From positions 3,100,001 to 3,164,000 of the forward strand of contig OZ252048.1 in assembly GCA_965247915.1 (NCBI GenBank): a DNA stretch of 64,000 nucleotides, given 5' to 3'. The notes beneath the pieces were generated by a model. It was not told the DNA's origin. It worked only from the letters and a program-made list of their open reading frames with translations, and did not search any database. This document shows positions 36,511-44,901 of this stretch, piece by piece. The number at the start of each line of letters is the position of its first letter. The first letter of the stretch is position 1. The position numbers and the translations under genes were made by a program. Source of the DNA: JAKZRT01 sp965247915 (GTDB taxonomy: Bacteria > Pseudomonadota > Alphaproteobacteria > Rhodobacterales > Rhodobacteraceae).

Positions 36511-36845
36511 GATGCTACTTCTTCCTTGGCGAAAGCGATCAGATACCGCCCGCGCGCATCGAAATCAGCGACAGCCTCGATCTCGAATACTTGCGCGCCA
36601 TCGGTAAACCGTTGCCCGGGTTTGGGCCGTGACGGCGCGCCCACCGGCGCGGCGCGCACGATAATCTTGTAAGTTACCGACGCCAGGCTGACCGAATTTC
36701 CGGCCCTCTCGCGCCCCGATCTCAACTGCACGCTTGCGTATAGATCACCCAGCCCGGTCCAAGTGACCAAAAATCCACCCGCGCCGTCCGGCGTTTTGAC
36801 CGGGTCTTCCAACGTCAGCTTGCGCGTCAGGCTCAATTGCGCCAT
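36507..36845 (-). CDS. GTA g7: head-tail adaptor (HK97 gp10/SPP1 gp16-like)
   Basis: The 112-residue protein (LTLEDPVKTPDGAGGFLVTWTGLGDLYASVQ...) has the Phage_H_T_join signature with W-A/Y-SVQLRSGRER. It forms a ring in the neck of the particle. Its ATG shares one base with the g6 stop. Confidence 0.92.
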   Translation of the reverse strand: MAQLSLTRKLTLEDPVKTPDGAGGFLVTWTGLGDLYASVQLRSGRERAGNSVSLASVTYKIIVRAAPVGAPSRPKPGQRFTDGAQVFEIEAVADFDARGRYLIAFAKEEVAS

Positions 36846-37435
36846 CAGACCGCCGCGCCAAGACGCATCAGGCGATAGCGCTCGATAAGGCTCTGAACAG
36901 CGACCGGAAACTGGCCCCCGTCAAACGCGCCCGTATGCCGGTTTTCATAGAAATCGGCTGACAGAATATAGACCGCCCGCAACAGATCGTCTGGCAATGC
37001 CATCCAATCGGTCCCGAACCCCGCCAGAAACACCAGCTCTGCGCCGCCTCCGTCTGGGATCGTCGGCAAGACCCCCGGGGTCAGCAGCCGCGGCACCGAC
37101 AAGTCTTTTTGCAAACTATAATCACTCGGGTCGACCAGCGTCGGCGTCCCGGCGCGATCAAGGATATTCAGTGACACCAAAGACGATACCGGAGCGACCG
37201 GAATGGGGTGCGAACACAGTTCCCGCCAGGCCGTGACGGAAAGCAGAAACTGCTTTTTAATCAGCGCCTTGCCGGATCTTGCTTCGATCGCCGAAATCGC
37301 CGCCCGCAAACACGTCTCCAGCACGTCGTCTTGAATATTGCCATCGGCAAACCCGGTCCCGAGCCGCAGATGATCCTTGAATTCCGCGACCGGCAGCGCC
37401 GACAGCGGCACCGAGGTCTGCTCGATTAACATCAT
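36845..37435 (-). CDS. GTA g6: head-tail connector protein
   Basis: The product of about 196 residues (MMLIEQTSVPLSALPVAEFKDHLRLGTGFADGNIQDDVLETCLRAAISAIEARSGKALIKK) has the phage gp6-like/HK97 connector fold signature FKDHLRL and LLRAVYILSADFYENR. Two adjacent ATGs at 37435 and 37432 are equally possible starts. Confidence 0.9.
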   Translation of the reverse strand: MMLIEQTSVPLSALPVAEFKDHLRLGTGFADGNIQDDVLETCLRAAISAIEARSGKALIKKQFLLSVTAWRELCSHPIPVAPVSSLVSLNILDRAGTPTLVDPSDYSLQKDLSVPRLLTPGVLPTIPDGGGAELVFLAGFGTDWMALPDDLLRAVYILSADFYENRHTGAFDGGQFPVAVQSLIERYRLMRLGAAV

Positions 37436-37597
37436 GCGCTTTCTCCGAATGGTATGATTTGGTCGCTGCGCCGGTCCCGCCAGCGTGGCGGGCTCGGGCA
37501 TGTTCATGGGCACGCCGCCCCCGCCGCTCGAACGGAGGGTTAGCAGCTAGAGAGCGGGGGCTTGATTGTCCGGCGTGCCCATCCGACCCGGGTTCTT

Positions 37598-37616
37598 GTG
37601 ACCCTGGGCCGGTCAC
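37598..37616 (-). promoter_or_regulatory. Stem-loop just downstream of the capsid gene g5
   Basis: GTGACC and GGTCAC form a perfect 6-bp stem with a 7-base loop, eight bases past the g5 stop on the minus strand, in an otherwise empty 189-base gap before g6. It could be an RNA 3'-end or processing structure that lets the capsid message accumulate above the rest of the operon. Confidence 0.35.
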
Positions 37617-37624
37617 GGTCAGCC

Positions 37625-38773
37625 TCAGCTGACCGCGAACTTCAACAGCTTGATCGCGGCAAAGTCGCTCACATCGCCGCCGACCCGCTTTGAGGCATAG
37701 AACAACACATGCGGCTTGGCCGAGAACGGATCGCGCAAGACCCGCAGATCCGGGCGTTCCGCAACCGTGTAACCGGCCGCAAAATCACCAAAGGCAACCG
37801 CATAAGCATCCGCCACGATGTCCGGCATATCTTCCGCGATGAGAACCGCATAGCCCATCAGGCGCGCCGGTTCACCAGCCGCCAGACCGTCGGTCCACAA
37901 GAACCGCCCATCGGCGTCTTTCATCTTGCGCACCGCACCCGCCGTTTTGGAATTCATGACGAACGCCGCGTTGGCGCGATAAACGGCCCCCAGCGAATAG
38001 ACCAGATCGACAACCGAATCGGCCGGCGAAACAGCGTCGAAATCGCCCGCCGCACCGGTTGCGACATAGCCCAGGTTGGTCCAGCTCCAGCTGGTTTCAT
38101 CGACTGTCGGATGGGTCAAAAACCCGGTCGGCTTGTCCACGCCGTCGCCATTGATGAACGACGCCGCTTCGGCCCGCGCGAACTTGTCCGCGATCCGACC
38201 GGCCAGCCAGCCTTCGATGTCAAACGCGCTGTCATCCAGCAGCCGCTGGCTGGCTTTCGGCAGCGCCGACAGCTCGTGCAGCGGAATGGTGATGCGGTCG
38301 ATCTGCGGCGTCGATGTCTCTGTAAGCGCCGCGGTCTCAGACGCCCAGCCCGATCCAATATCGGTATGGTCGATCAGAACGTCATACGACGTCGCCTCGA
38401 CGTTCACGACGGTTGCAATCGACCGGATCGAAGCGGTCGAGCTGAGCGTGCTTCTGATCGCCGCTGCGGTTTCCGGGTCGACAAGATAGCCGCCATCGGC
38501 AGATACCGTGGTCGACAGCGCTTTTTCTTCCAGCGCCAGTCCGCGCAGCGCATCGTCATCGCCCGACCGCAGATAGGCGGCAAAGGCCTTCTGGTGCGGT
38601 GCCTGGGTTTCCGCCGCCACCGACAGCGCGGGGCGAGCGTGGGTCGTCGTCTTGCGATCAAGCATGGTCAGTCGCTCTTCCTGTTGTTGAAATTTCGATT
38701 GAATGTCGTCCTGGAATTCTTTGAATTCGCCTACAAATCCGGCCAGCGCGGTCTTCACCTCGGTCTTCTCCAT
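37625..38773 (-). CDS. GTA g5: major capsid protein, HK97 fold
   Basis: The 382-residue protein has an N-terminal coiled-coil scaffold (delta) domain of about 100 residues (EFQDDIQSKFQQQEERLTMLDRK). The HK97 capsid fold follows, with LSTTVSADGGYLVDPETAAAIR at the expected maturation boundary, then RIADKFARAEAASFINGDG, PTGFLTHPT and the spine/A-domain strands to the end. It forms the procapsid shell, and g4 is the protease expected to trim the N-terminus. It appears intact. Confidence 0.95.
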   Translation of the reverse strand: MEKTEVKTALAGFVGEFKEFQDDIQSKFQQQEERLTMLDRKTTTHARPALSVAAETQAPHQKAFAAYLRSGDDDALRGLALEEKALSTTVSADGGYLVDPETAAAIRSTLSSTASIRSIATVVNVEATSYDVLIDHTDIGSGWASETAALTETSTPQIDRITIPLHELSALPKASQRLLDDSAFDIEGWLAGRIADKFARAEAASFINGDGVDKPTGFLTHPTVDETSWSWTNLGYVATGAAGDFDAVSPADSVVDLVYSLGAVYRANAAFVMNSKTAGAVRKMKDADGRFLWTDGLAAGEPARLMGYAVLIAEDMPDIVADAYAVAFGDFAAGYTVAERPDLRVLRDPFSAKPHVLFYASKRVGGDVSDFAAIKLLKFAVS

Positions 38774-38812
38774 GAAATCATCCTGAATATGAGGGGAGTT
38801 GAGATCGCTGGC

Positions 38813-39373
38813 TCAGTTTCGTGCCAGCATGCGGCGGGCGTCCCGCAAGACCTCCGCCAGGTCACGCAAATGGGCGTCATCCGGGCTTTCGCCTTTCGCC
38901 CCCACCCGCGCCGTTGGAAGCATCGGGAAGGTCACCAACGACACTTCCCACAGCTCCAGTTCTTCCAAAAGCCGCTGGCCCTTGGCATTTTTTGACGCCC
39001 GCCGGGTCCGGTACCCGATCGACAGCCCGTCAATCGCTCCGGCCCCGATCAGCGCAACCGCCTCGCGTCCTTTTTCGATCTCGGGCAGTATCCGGCCCTT
39101 GACGTAAAGCCCCCGCGCATCCTCGCGCACCTCGTCCCAAGTGCCAATCGGCTGCGCCGGATCGTGCTGCCACAGCATCTTGACGCTACGCCCACTGGCC
39201 TTGAGCGCCGCCAGCGATTTGGCATAGGCACCGGCCTGAACAACATCGCCGCCCTGATCGGCCTGCCCGAAATAGCTCGCATAACCCTCGATCACCGTGC
39301 CATCCGTCACCGAAAGGCTTTCCGAAAAGCGGCTGAACTTGCGCTCCAGATCACTGCAAATATCTGAGATCAT
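38813..39373 (-). CDS. GTA g4: prohead protease, HK97 family (U35)
   Basis: The 186-residue protein has the HK97 protease pattern GYASYFGQADQGGDVVQAGAYAKSL, the MLWQHDPAQPIGTW segment containing the catalytic His, and the GLSIGYRTRRASKNAKGQRLLEELELWEVSLVTFPM motif with the catalytic Ser and supporting Glu. It cleaves the capsid protein scaffold domain. An AAAGGA lies upstream of the ATG. Confidence 0.93.
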   Translation of the reverse strand: MISDICSDLERKFSRFSESLSVTDGTVIEGYASYFGQADQGGDVVQAGAYAKSLAALKASGRSVKMLWQHDPAQPIGTWDEVREDARGLYVKGRILPEIEKGREAVALIGAGAIDGLSIGYRTRRASKNAKGQRLLEELELWEVSLVTFPMLPTARVGAKGESPDDAHLRDLAEVLRDARRMLARN

Positions 39374-39385
39374 TTCAATTTCCTT

Positions 39386-39628
39386 TCACGGTGCGGCGTC
39401 AAACAGCGACAGCGCCGCCTGGGCCAGAATGACCGCCACGATCCCGTAAACTGTAAACCACAGCTTTTTTTCCAATCGTTCGATCAATTTCTCGATCCGG
39501 TCCAGCCGCGCCGCGATGGTTGCGAACTGCACATCCGCCACCCGCTCGTTGGCGTCGATCCGCGCCGCGGCTACCGAAAAACTGTCATACAGAAATCGTG
39601 ACCCGCCTGTTGCACGGGGCACTCTCAC
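39386..39628 (-). CDS. GTA g3.5: small membrane protein
   Basis: The 80-residue protein has a coiled-coil-forming N-terminal part (DVQFATIAARLDRIEKLIERLEKK) and one C-terminal membrane helix (WFTVYGIVAVILAQAALSLF). GTG at 39628 makes a 4-base GTGA overlap with the portal stop. The same position in RcGTA carries a small ORF (g3.5) of unknown, possibly holin-like or assembly, role. Confidence 0.85.
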   Translation of the reverse strand: MRVPRATGGSRFLYDSFSVAAARIDANERVADVQFATIAARLDRIEKLIERLEKKLWFTVYGIVAVILAQAALSLFDAAP

Positions 39629-40800
39629 CCGACATCCTCAAGCGGCGGCAGCCCCAGCAGACGCCGTTTTTCCTCGTCGCTCAAAAATGCGGCCCGCGCG
39701 ACCCGCTTCCACTGCTGTTCGCGCTCAATCGCCAGGGCCGGCACCTGATCCAGATCAGGCTTCAGCGCCACGGCCTCACCGGTGAACCCGGTCAGCCAAT
39801 GCGCCACGGCCGCGGTTACGCGGGTGGCCAGCGGCAGGACGGTCAGGCGATAAAACGCCCGGTTCGCTTCCTGATAATTGGCATAGGCCGCATCGCCGGG
39901 GATCCCCAACAGCATCGGCGGCACACCAAAGGCCACCGCAATCTCGCGCGCGGCGGCTTCCTTGGTCTTCTGAAATTCCATGTCCGACGGCGAAAATCCC
40001 ATCGGTTTCCAGTCCAGCCCGCCTTCCAGCAGCATCGGACGGCCCGCATTGCGCGCGCCCTGGTGGTGGCTCTCCATCTCGTTGACCAACCGGTCGAATT
40101 GATCCGGGCTCAGCGCCCCCTGCCCATCAGCGCCGGTGTAGATAATCGCGCCCGATGGCCGGGCCGCGTTATCCAACAGTGACTTCGACCAGCGGCTGGC
40201 GGCATTATGCACGTCCAGCGCCGTCGCCGCCGCCTGCAAGGGCGACAGTCCATAATGATCGTCCAGAGGGTGAAAGTTCTTGATATGGCAAATCGTCGAA
40301 AACGCCTCACTGACCGCAAAGCCGTGCTTGCGCCCGCCAACTGCATATTCGTAAGCCACCGGCCAGCCGTCGGCCCCCGGCACCACTTTCATCCGATCGG
40401 ACCGCAGCACATGTAATTCTGCTTGCGTCCCCTCATCGGCGCCCACGGCCTCCAGATAGCCGTCACCGGACAGTAAGAGCTGACCGTAGAGCGCCTCGAA
40501 CAACTCGGCCCGTCCCTGCGCCGCATTGGCGCGCGCGATGAGGCCGATCAGCGGGTGCGTCTCGTACCGCCGGGCCTCGTCCTGCAAGACCAGCGGCAGC
40601 GCCGCCGCTGCCTCGGCCACCAATTTCACGCAGCGAAATCCAATCGGATTGCCGGAAAACCCGTTGCGCGTCAGCGAAACCGTGTCGCGCGGCGTCCAGG
40701 CCACCCGTCCGGATGAGCCATATGCGATCACCGGGGCGGTCGCGCTCGCCTTTTGCTCGGGCACCGCCGGGGCAGCGCGCCGCAGAAAATCGAATACCAT
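39625..40800 (-). CDS. GTA g3: portal protein
   Basis: The 391-residue protein has the HK97-type portal signature. It shows MVFDFLRR, NPIGFRCVKLVAEAAAALPLVL, ICHIKNFHPLDDHYGLSPLQAAATALDVHNAASRW, ARPSGAIIYTG, and AFGVPPMLLGIPGDAAYANYQEANRAFYRLTVLPL. It forms the DNA channel where TerL docks. The ATG at 40800 has AGGAGCAGGA upstream. It is intact, in contrast to the adjacent terminase. Confidence 0.95.
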   Translation of the reverse strand: MVFDFLRRAAPAVPEQKASATAPVIAYGSSGRVAWTPRDTVSLTRNGFSGNPIGFRCVKLVAEAAAALPLVLQDEARRYETHPLIGLIARANAAQGRAELFEALYGQLLLSGDGYLEAVGADEGTQAELHVLRSDRMKVVPGADGWPVAYEYAVGGRKHGFAVSEAFSTICHIKNFHPLDDHYGLSPLQAAATALDVHNAASRWSKSLLDNAARPSGAIIYTGADGQGALSPDQFDRLVNEMESHHQGARNAGRPMLLEGGLDWKPMGFSPSDMEFQKTKEAAAREIAVAFGVPPMLLGIPGDAAYANYQEANRAFYRLTVLPLATRVTAAVAHWLTGFTGEAVALKPDLDQVPALAIEREQQWKRVARAAFLSDEEKRRLLGLPPLEDVG

Positions 40801-40864
40801 ATGTCCTGCTCCTGGTTCTTGTCCCGACGCGCGTCTGGCCATCAAGCCGGACAAGCGTCCCGCC

Positions 40865-42278
40865 TCAAAGGCTGCGCACCCGCGCGTTCCGCCACTTGTT
40901 GGCGGGCTCGATCAATAATTCGGTCAGCGCCCAGACCAGCGCGTCCAGCCGGTCAGGCGACCGCTTGCCGCTGTACCCCTGCGCCGTCATCGCGCGCATC
41001 TGTTCTTCCAGCCGCTCGAAGACACCCAGATGGGCCACGCGCCCCTGCTCGTAAAGCGCTGCCACCGGCTCGGCCCGCACCGCCTTTCCGTGGCTGGCCC
41101 GCACCGCCCGATAGGGCACCATGGCGTCGATCTGGCGCACCAGCGTCTGCACCATGTCGCCGCCCTGATTAACTTCGGCCACCAGTTTGTCAGCGCCGTG
41201 CCGGTCCATCGCATCAACGGCTGCCTGCGCCCATTCCAGCGGCGACGCCGCACTGACGCTCGCGTCTTCCAGAACCACCGCCCGCCAGGTGCTGACCGGC
41301 CCCTGGGTCACTGCTCCCGCAACGATGATCCCGCATTCGTCCGATCCTTTGTGGCCGGTCACCGGCGGGTCCACCGCCACCACGATCCGGTCAAACTCGC
41401 CCGGATCGCTGATCCGGCCCTCTTCAAGCCCGCTCCAGGTCCAGAACGCGCCTTCAGTATCTTCGATCAATTCGCCATCCAGTTCCTGTCGCCCCAGCCG
41501 TGTGCCGGCATAGCGGGTCCAAACCTCTTCCAGAAACGATGCCGCCAGATTGGCGCGGTTTGCTTCGGTCGGCGCGTGGGTCACGGTGGTGGATGACAAC
41601 GACAGCAGGTCTTTCAAAACCCCGACATTGCGCGGCGTGGTGGTCACGCACTGCCGGGGCTGATCGCCCAGCCGCAACGCAAACTGCAACATGTCCCAGG
41701 TCTCGCGCCCGCGTTTTCACTTGGCCAGCTCGTCCACCCAGGCTGCATCGAACTGCGGCCCCCCGCAATCCCTCGGGGTCGTGCGCCGAAAAAACCTGCG
41801 CCACCGCGCCGTTCGGCCAGACCAGCCGCTTGCGCGTCGCCTGCCACTCGGGCCGGCGGTCCGGCGGACAGCAGGCCATGATGCCGCTTTGCCCGAATAC
41901 CATCACCTCGCGCGCCTGATCGATGGTCTCGCCGATCAGCGCCACGTGTTTGGCGTGCCCTTCGTCCAGCGGCCGCGCCCCTTCAACCTGTGCCCGCACC
42001 GACTCCGCCCTGGCGCGGGTCTTGCCCGCACCGCGCCCGCCCATAATCACCCAGCTGCGCCAATCGCCCTCGGGAGGCAGCTGATGCTCAAAAGCCCAAA
42101 ACTCGAACAAATAGGGAAGCGCCGCCATCGACCCCTCGCTGAGGTCATCAAGAAACGCCGTCCTCTGCTTGAGCGGCAGCGAGGCGATCCAGCTGCTCGC
42201 AAACTTCAGCCCGCGCCGCGTCGAGGTCGAACGCGGCACCGCCGATAAATCCGGCTTCTTTTTTGCGGAGCTCTGCAA
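40865..42278 (-). pseudogene. GTA g2: terminase large subunit, frameshifted and nonsense-mutated
   Basis: The N-terminal half carries the ATPase Walker A (MGGRGAGKTRARAES), VALIGETIDQAREVM and WPNGAVAQVFSAHDPEGLRG. At 41756-41761 a run of six G on the minus strand shifts the frame. With five G it would read LRGPQFDAAWVDELAK. A TGA (minus strand, 41716-41718) then stands where relatives have Trp (AKWK), after which the frame continues KRGRETWDMLQFALRLGDQPRQ into the nuclease half (41692-40865: VVAVDPPVTGHKGSDECG, DRLDALVWALTEL). Two independent lesions mean no full-length TerL. The start is ATG 42278 or GTG 42239, overlapping g1. Confidence 0.92.
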
Positions 42279-42495
42279 GGCGCTTCCTTTCGTGCTGTGC
42301 TGTATTGGCTGACTTGCCCAGCTCTTTCATCATGTCCTTATATTCGGCCAGCTTCAGCTTCTCGCCGGAGCCAGCCGTTTCCCTGAGCTCCTCCATCAGA
42401 ACTCTGAGAAACAGGATGTGGTCGTTGAAAACTTCTTCCGCGGCGGCCAGAAATTCGGCGGCGCCGGGGTCTACCAATAGAATATCTTTGGTCAT
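42148..42495 (-). CDS. GTA g1: terminase small subunit
   Basis: The 115-residue protein (MTKDILLVDPGAAEFLAAAEEVFNDHILFLRVLMEELRETAGSGEKLKLAEYKDMMKELGKSANTAQHERKRLAEL) is helical and highly charged, matching GTA TerS in place and character. AGGAGG lies eight bases before the ATG at 42495, selecting this over the upstream codon at 42528. It opens the cluster and overlaps the TerL frame. Confidence 0.85.
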   Translation of the reverse strand: MTKDILLVDPGAAEFLAAAEEVFNDHILFLRVLMEELRETAGSGEKLKLAEYKDMMKELGKSANTAQHERKRLAELRKKEAGFIGGAAFDLDAARAEVCEQLDRLAAAQAEDGVS

Positions 42496-42530
42496 GCTCC
42501 TGCCTCCTGCTTCCGCACGAGCAGGCATAG

Positions 42531-42565
42531 AAAAAGCGACCTCAGGTCTTGCCCCGGGCCGCTTG
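42531..42565 (-). terminator. Intrinsic terminator-like hairpin immediately upstream of GTA g1
   Basis: On the minus strand AAGCGGCC... pairs with GGTCGCTT (one G-T pair; inner GGGG/CCT adds to the stem), followed by TTTTT. It lies 36 bases before the g1 ATG. It would stop transcripts coming from mltG, or attenuate any promoter that lay further upstream, so g1 expression may need antitermination or a promoter inside this short stretch. Confidence 0.6.
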
Positions 42566-42576
42566 CCTACTTCCCC

Positions 42577-43629
42577 TAAAGCGTTTCACTTTAGTCGTGC
42601 GCATAACCGGCTGCCTTGAAGTAGTTCCAGCATTCAGTTTCGTCGTAGAGGTCACAGATTTCTCCTACCGCCCGCCACAGGGCGTCGATTGTTCTGGCCT
42701 TGATCCGCCGGAGATGGGCTTTGAGCTTTGAAAACGCCATTTCGATCGGGTTTAGATCCGGGGAATAGGGTGGCAGGAACAGGAACCAAGCGCCGCATTT
42801 GCGCAGGATCGCGGCGGCTTTCGCGCTCTTGTGCGAGGACAGGTTATCGAGGATGACAACATCACCTTGGTTCAGCGCCGGCGCGAGCTGGGTTTCGACA
42901 TAGGCCTCGAAACCAGCTCGGTTGACCGGCCCGTCCAGCACCCAGGGTGCGATCAGGCCATCGCATCTGAGCCCGGCAATGAAGGTTTGTGTGCGCCAAT
43001 ATCCAAAAGGTGCTGTGGCGCGCAGGCGCTGGCCTTTGAGCGACCGGCCCCGCATCCGCGTCATGTTGGTCTTCACGCTGGTCTCGTCGATAAAGACCAG
43101 CCGGTGCGGGGTTTTGCGCATGAACGGCTGGCGATGAACCTGCCAGATATAGCGCTTACGGCGCGCCCGCGCGCGACCAGCCTCCACTGCCAGAAGCGAT
43201 TTTTTTATATGTGAAGCCTGCGGATTTCAGGACTCGGCTGATCGAGAAGAGATGCACACCCACCCGATGTTTGCGCGCGAGCCAGTCCCTCAATTCCGCC
43301 AAAGTCAGATCGGGATGCGCTGCAACTTGTGCCACCAGCGCCGTTCTGAAAGCCGCCAGCTTGCCCTTGCCGCTCGGTCGCCCCTGTTTTGCTGATGCTG
43401 CTGAGCCGGATTTCTCAAAACGCTGAACGACCTTGATGACAAAGCTCGGGCTCACTCCGAAACGCCGCGCAACCTCGCGCCGGGAAAACCCCGTCCGAAC
43501 CTGTGAAATCACCCGCGTGCGCAAATCCAAAGAATAAGTATTGCTCATAATTCACCTCCAAATAGCGTGAATCACAAATCAATCCCTTTGGGAATCCCCA
43601 TTGATTCCAAGTTCAGGTGAAGTGCTTTA
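42577..43629 (-). mobile_element. IS630-family element between mltG and GTA g1 (TA target)
   Basis: The ends read CTAAAGCGTTTCACTTTA (left) and, on the other strand, CTAAAGCACTTCACCTGA. These inverted repeats are bordered by TA on both sides (42577-42578 and 43628-43629), as expected for IS630/Tc1-like elements that duplicate TA. The element is about 1,050 bp and carries one transposase in two overlapping frames. It separates the GTA operon from sequence that used to lie directly upstream. Confidence 0.88.
42591..43548 (-). pseudogene. IS630-family transposase in two frames (A7 frameshift)
   Basis: The N-terminal frame (43548-43156) has a HTH (RTGFSRREVARRFGVSPSFVIKVVQRFE) and ends after FTYKKIASGSGGWSRAGAP. 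The second frame (to 42591) carries the DDE domain: FIDETSVKTN, VVILDNLSSHKS and SPDLNPIEMAFSKLK. The junction is a run of seven A at about 43201-43208 on the minus strand (TAT-AAAAAAA-TC). Skipping one base gives FTYKKSLLAVEAGRA, as in the intact homologue at 55633, which has six A. This is either a disabling insertion or a programmed slippage site used to make full-length transposase. Confidence 0.85.
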
Positions 43630-43743
43630 GCTTGCTCGAATGTATACCCTCGACCGTTCGCAAAGTCAAGTTTTTCGCGCCTCAGTTCTGCGCGCCCACC
43701 GCGCGGTGCACGGTTAACAAATTCTTACAACTCTCTATTATCA

Positions 43744-44898
43744 TTAGTTATCTGATCGTTCCGCTTCAATTGCACGCCACTTGGCGACATTCGCGTTGTG
43801 CTCGGACAAAGTCGCCGCAAACGCGTGTCCGCCCGACCCGTCAGCCACAAAGAATATGTAATCCGACCCGTCCGGGTTCACCGTCGCCTCAATCGCCGCC
43901 CGCCCCGGATTCGCAATCGGAGTCTCAGGCAGCCCGTCGATCTGATAGGTGTTCCAGGGCGTTTTCCGGTCCAGCTCGCTGCGCCGCAACCCGCGCCCAA
44001 GGCTACCCTGCCCCTTGGTGATCCCGTAGATCACCGTCGGGTCCATCTGCAGGCGAATTCCCTGTTCGATCCGGTTGATGAAGACCTGCGAGATGGTGCG
44101 GCGTTCTTCGGCGACTGCGGTTTCTTTTTCAATGATCGACGCCAGAATCAGCACCTCTTCGGGAGAAGCCAACGGTAACCCCTCGGCCCGCGTTAGCCAC
44201 GCCTCCGCCAATATCGTCGCTTGCCTTTCAGACATCTGCGCGATCAGATCACCCCGCGCCGCGCCTTCGGTCACCGCATAGCTGTCGGGCGCCAGCGACC
44301 CCTCCGGCGGAACCGCGCCCGCCTCGCCCGACAAAAATTCGACCAGGTTAAGCCCCTCGATAACCTGCCAGCTGGTCACGCCTTCGGCCAGCGTGACCCG
44401 CAGGCGCAGACCCGCATAGTCCAGCGCTTCGTGATAGGCCTCTGGCGGTTCCTGGCTGGCCGGCAGAAAATTCGCGCGCGTCTCAAACCGCCCGGTCGCC
44501 GGAACCATTTCTCGCACATCAACTTCGATTCTCGATATTCCGATCCGGAAATTCACGTCGAATCCACAGCTTGGCGGGGCCGAGGTCGTGATCAACGCCA
44601 CAATATCATCCATCGCCATGCCCGGCTCGATCAGATATTTTCCGGCCTTCAAAAGCCCCGATTTCCTTTGATAATCCGCGCCGACACGAAAGATCGTGTC
44701 GCTGCGAATTGCGCCCTGCGCGGCCAGATCACGCGACACATCCAACATCGTGCGCCCGCCGCCGACCCCAAGGCAGATTGCTGCCTCAAGCGGCCCTTCG
44801 CGCCGGTATTCGTTCTGCGCCCAGGCCACCGCAATCGCCAGTGCGACGAGCGCAACCGTGAAAACCGTGAACGCGTTGGCCGCGACGTGTTTCCACAT
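43744..44898 (-). CDS. mltG: Endolytic murein transglycosylase MltG
   Basis: MltG cuts nascent glycan strands in the periplasm and so sets glycan length. The 384-residue product has an N-terminal membrane anchor (VFTVALVALAIAVAWA), a LysM-like region (GRTMLDVSRDLAAQGAIRSDTIFR), EGVTSWQVIEGL, and the catalytic Glu (about 257) in ILASIIEKETAVAEERRTISQVFINRIEQGIRLQMDPTVIYG. It starts three bases after fabF, so it is in the same transcript. The pairing fabF-mltG is common in alphaproteobacteria. Confidence 0.95.
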   Translation of the reverse strand: MWKHVAANAFTVFTVALVALAIAVAWAQNEYRREGPLEAAICLGVGGGRTMLDVSRDLAAQGAIRSDTIFRVGADYQRKSGLLKAGKYLIEPGMAMDDIVALITTSAPPSCGFDVNFRIGISRIEVDVREMVPATGRFETRANFLPASQEPPEAYHEALDYAGLRLRVTLAEGVTSWQVIEGLNLVEFLSGEAGAVPPEGSLAPDSYAVTEGAARGDLIAQMSERQATILAEAWLTRAEGLPLASPEEVLILASIIEKETAVAEERRTISQVFINRIEQGIRLQMDPTVIYGITKGQGSLGRGLRRSELDRKTPWNTYQIDGLPETPIANPGRAAIEATVNPDGSDYIFFVADGSGGHAFAATLSEHNANVAKWRAIEAERSDN

Positions 44899-44901
44899 GT
44901 C

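Larger units (their letters stand above)
26624..42495 (-). other. RcGTA-type gene transfer agent structural cluster (damaged)
   Basis: Seventeen minus-strand genes lie in the same order as the Rhodobacter capsulatus GTA: g1 (TerS), g2 (TerL), g3 (portal), g3.5, g4 (protease), g5 (capsid), g6-g8 (connectors), g9 (tail tube), g10, g10.1, g11 (tape measure), g12, g13, g14 (peptidase) and g15 (host-contact), then a DUF2793 gene. Many junctions are ATGA, GTGA or TGATG overlaps. No integrase, repressor, replication or lysis genes are present, which separates it from an ordinary prophage. g2 and g15 are disrupted, and an IS630-family element lies just upstream of g1. Confidence 0.93.

Noticed and set aside
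41716..41718. TGA in terL read as selenocysteine or programmed readthrough
   Set aside because: Relatives carry Trp at this site, a frameshift lies just upstream, and no SECIS-like hairpin follows, so decay is the simpler explanation.
26624..42495. Ordinary prophage
   Set aside because: Gene order matches GTA g1-g15, and there is no integrase, replication, repressor or lysis module and no att site.
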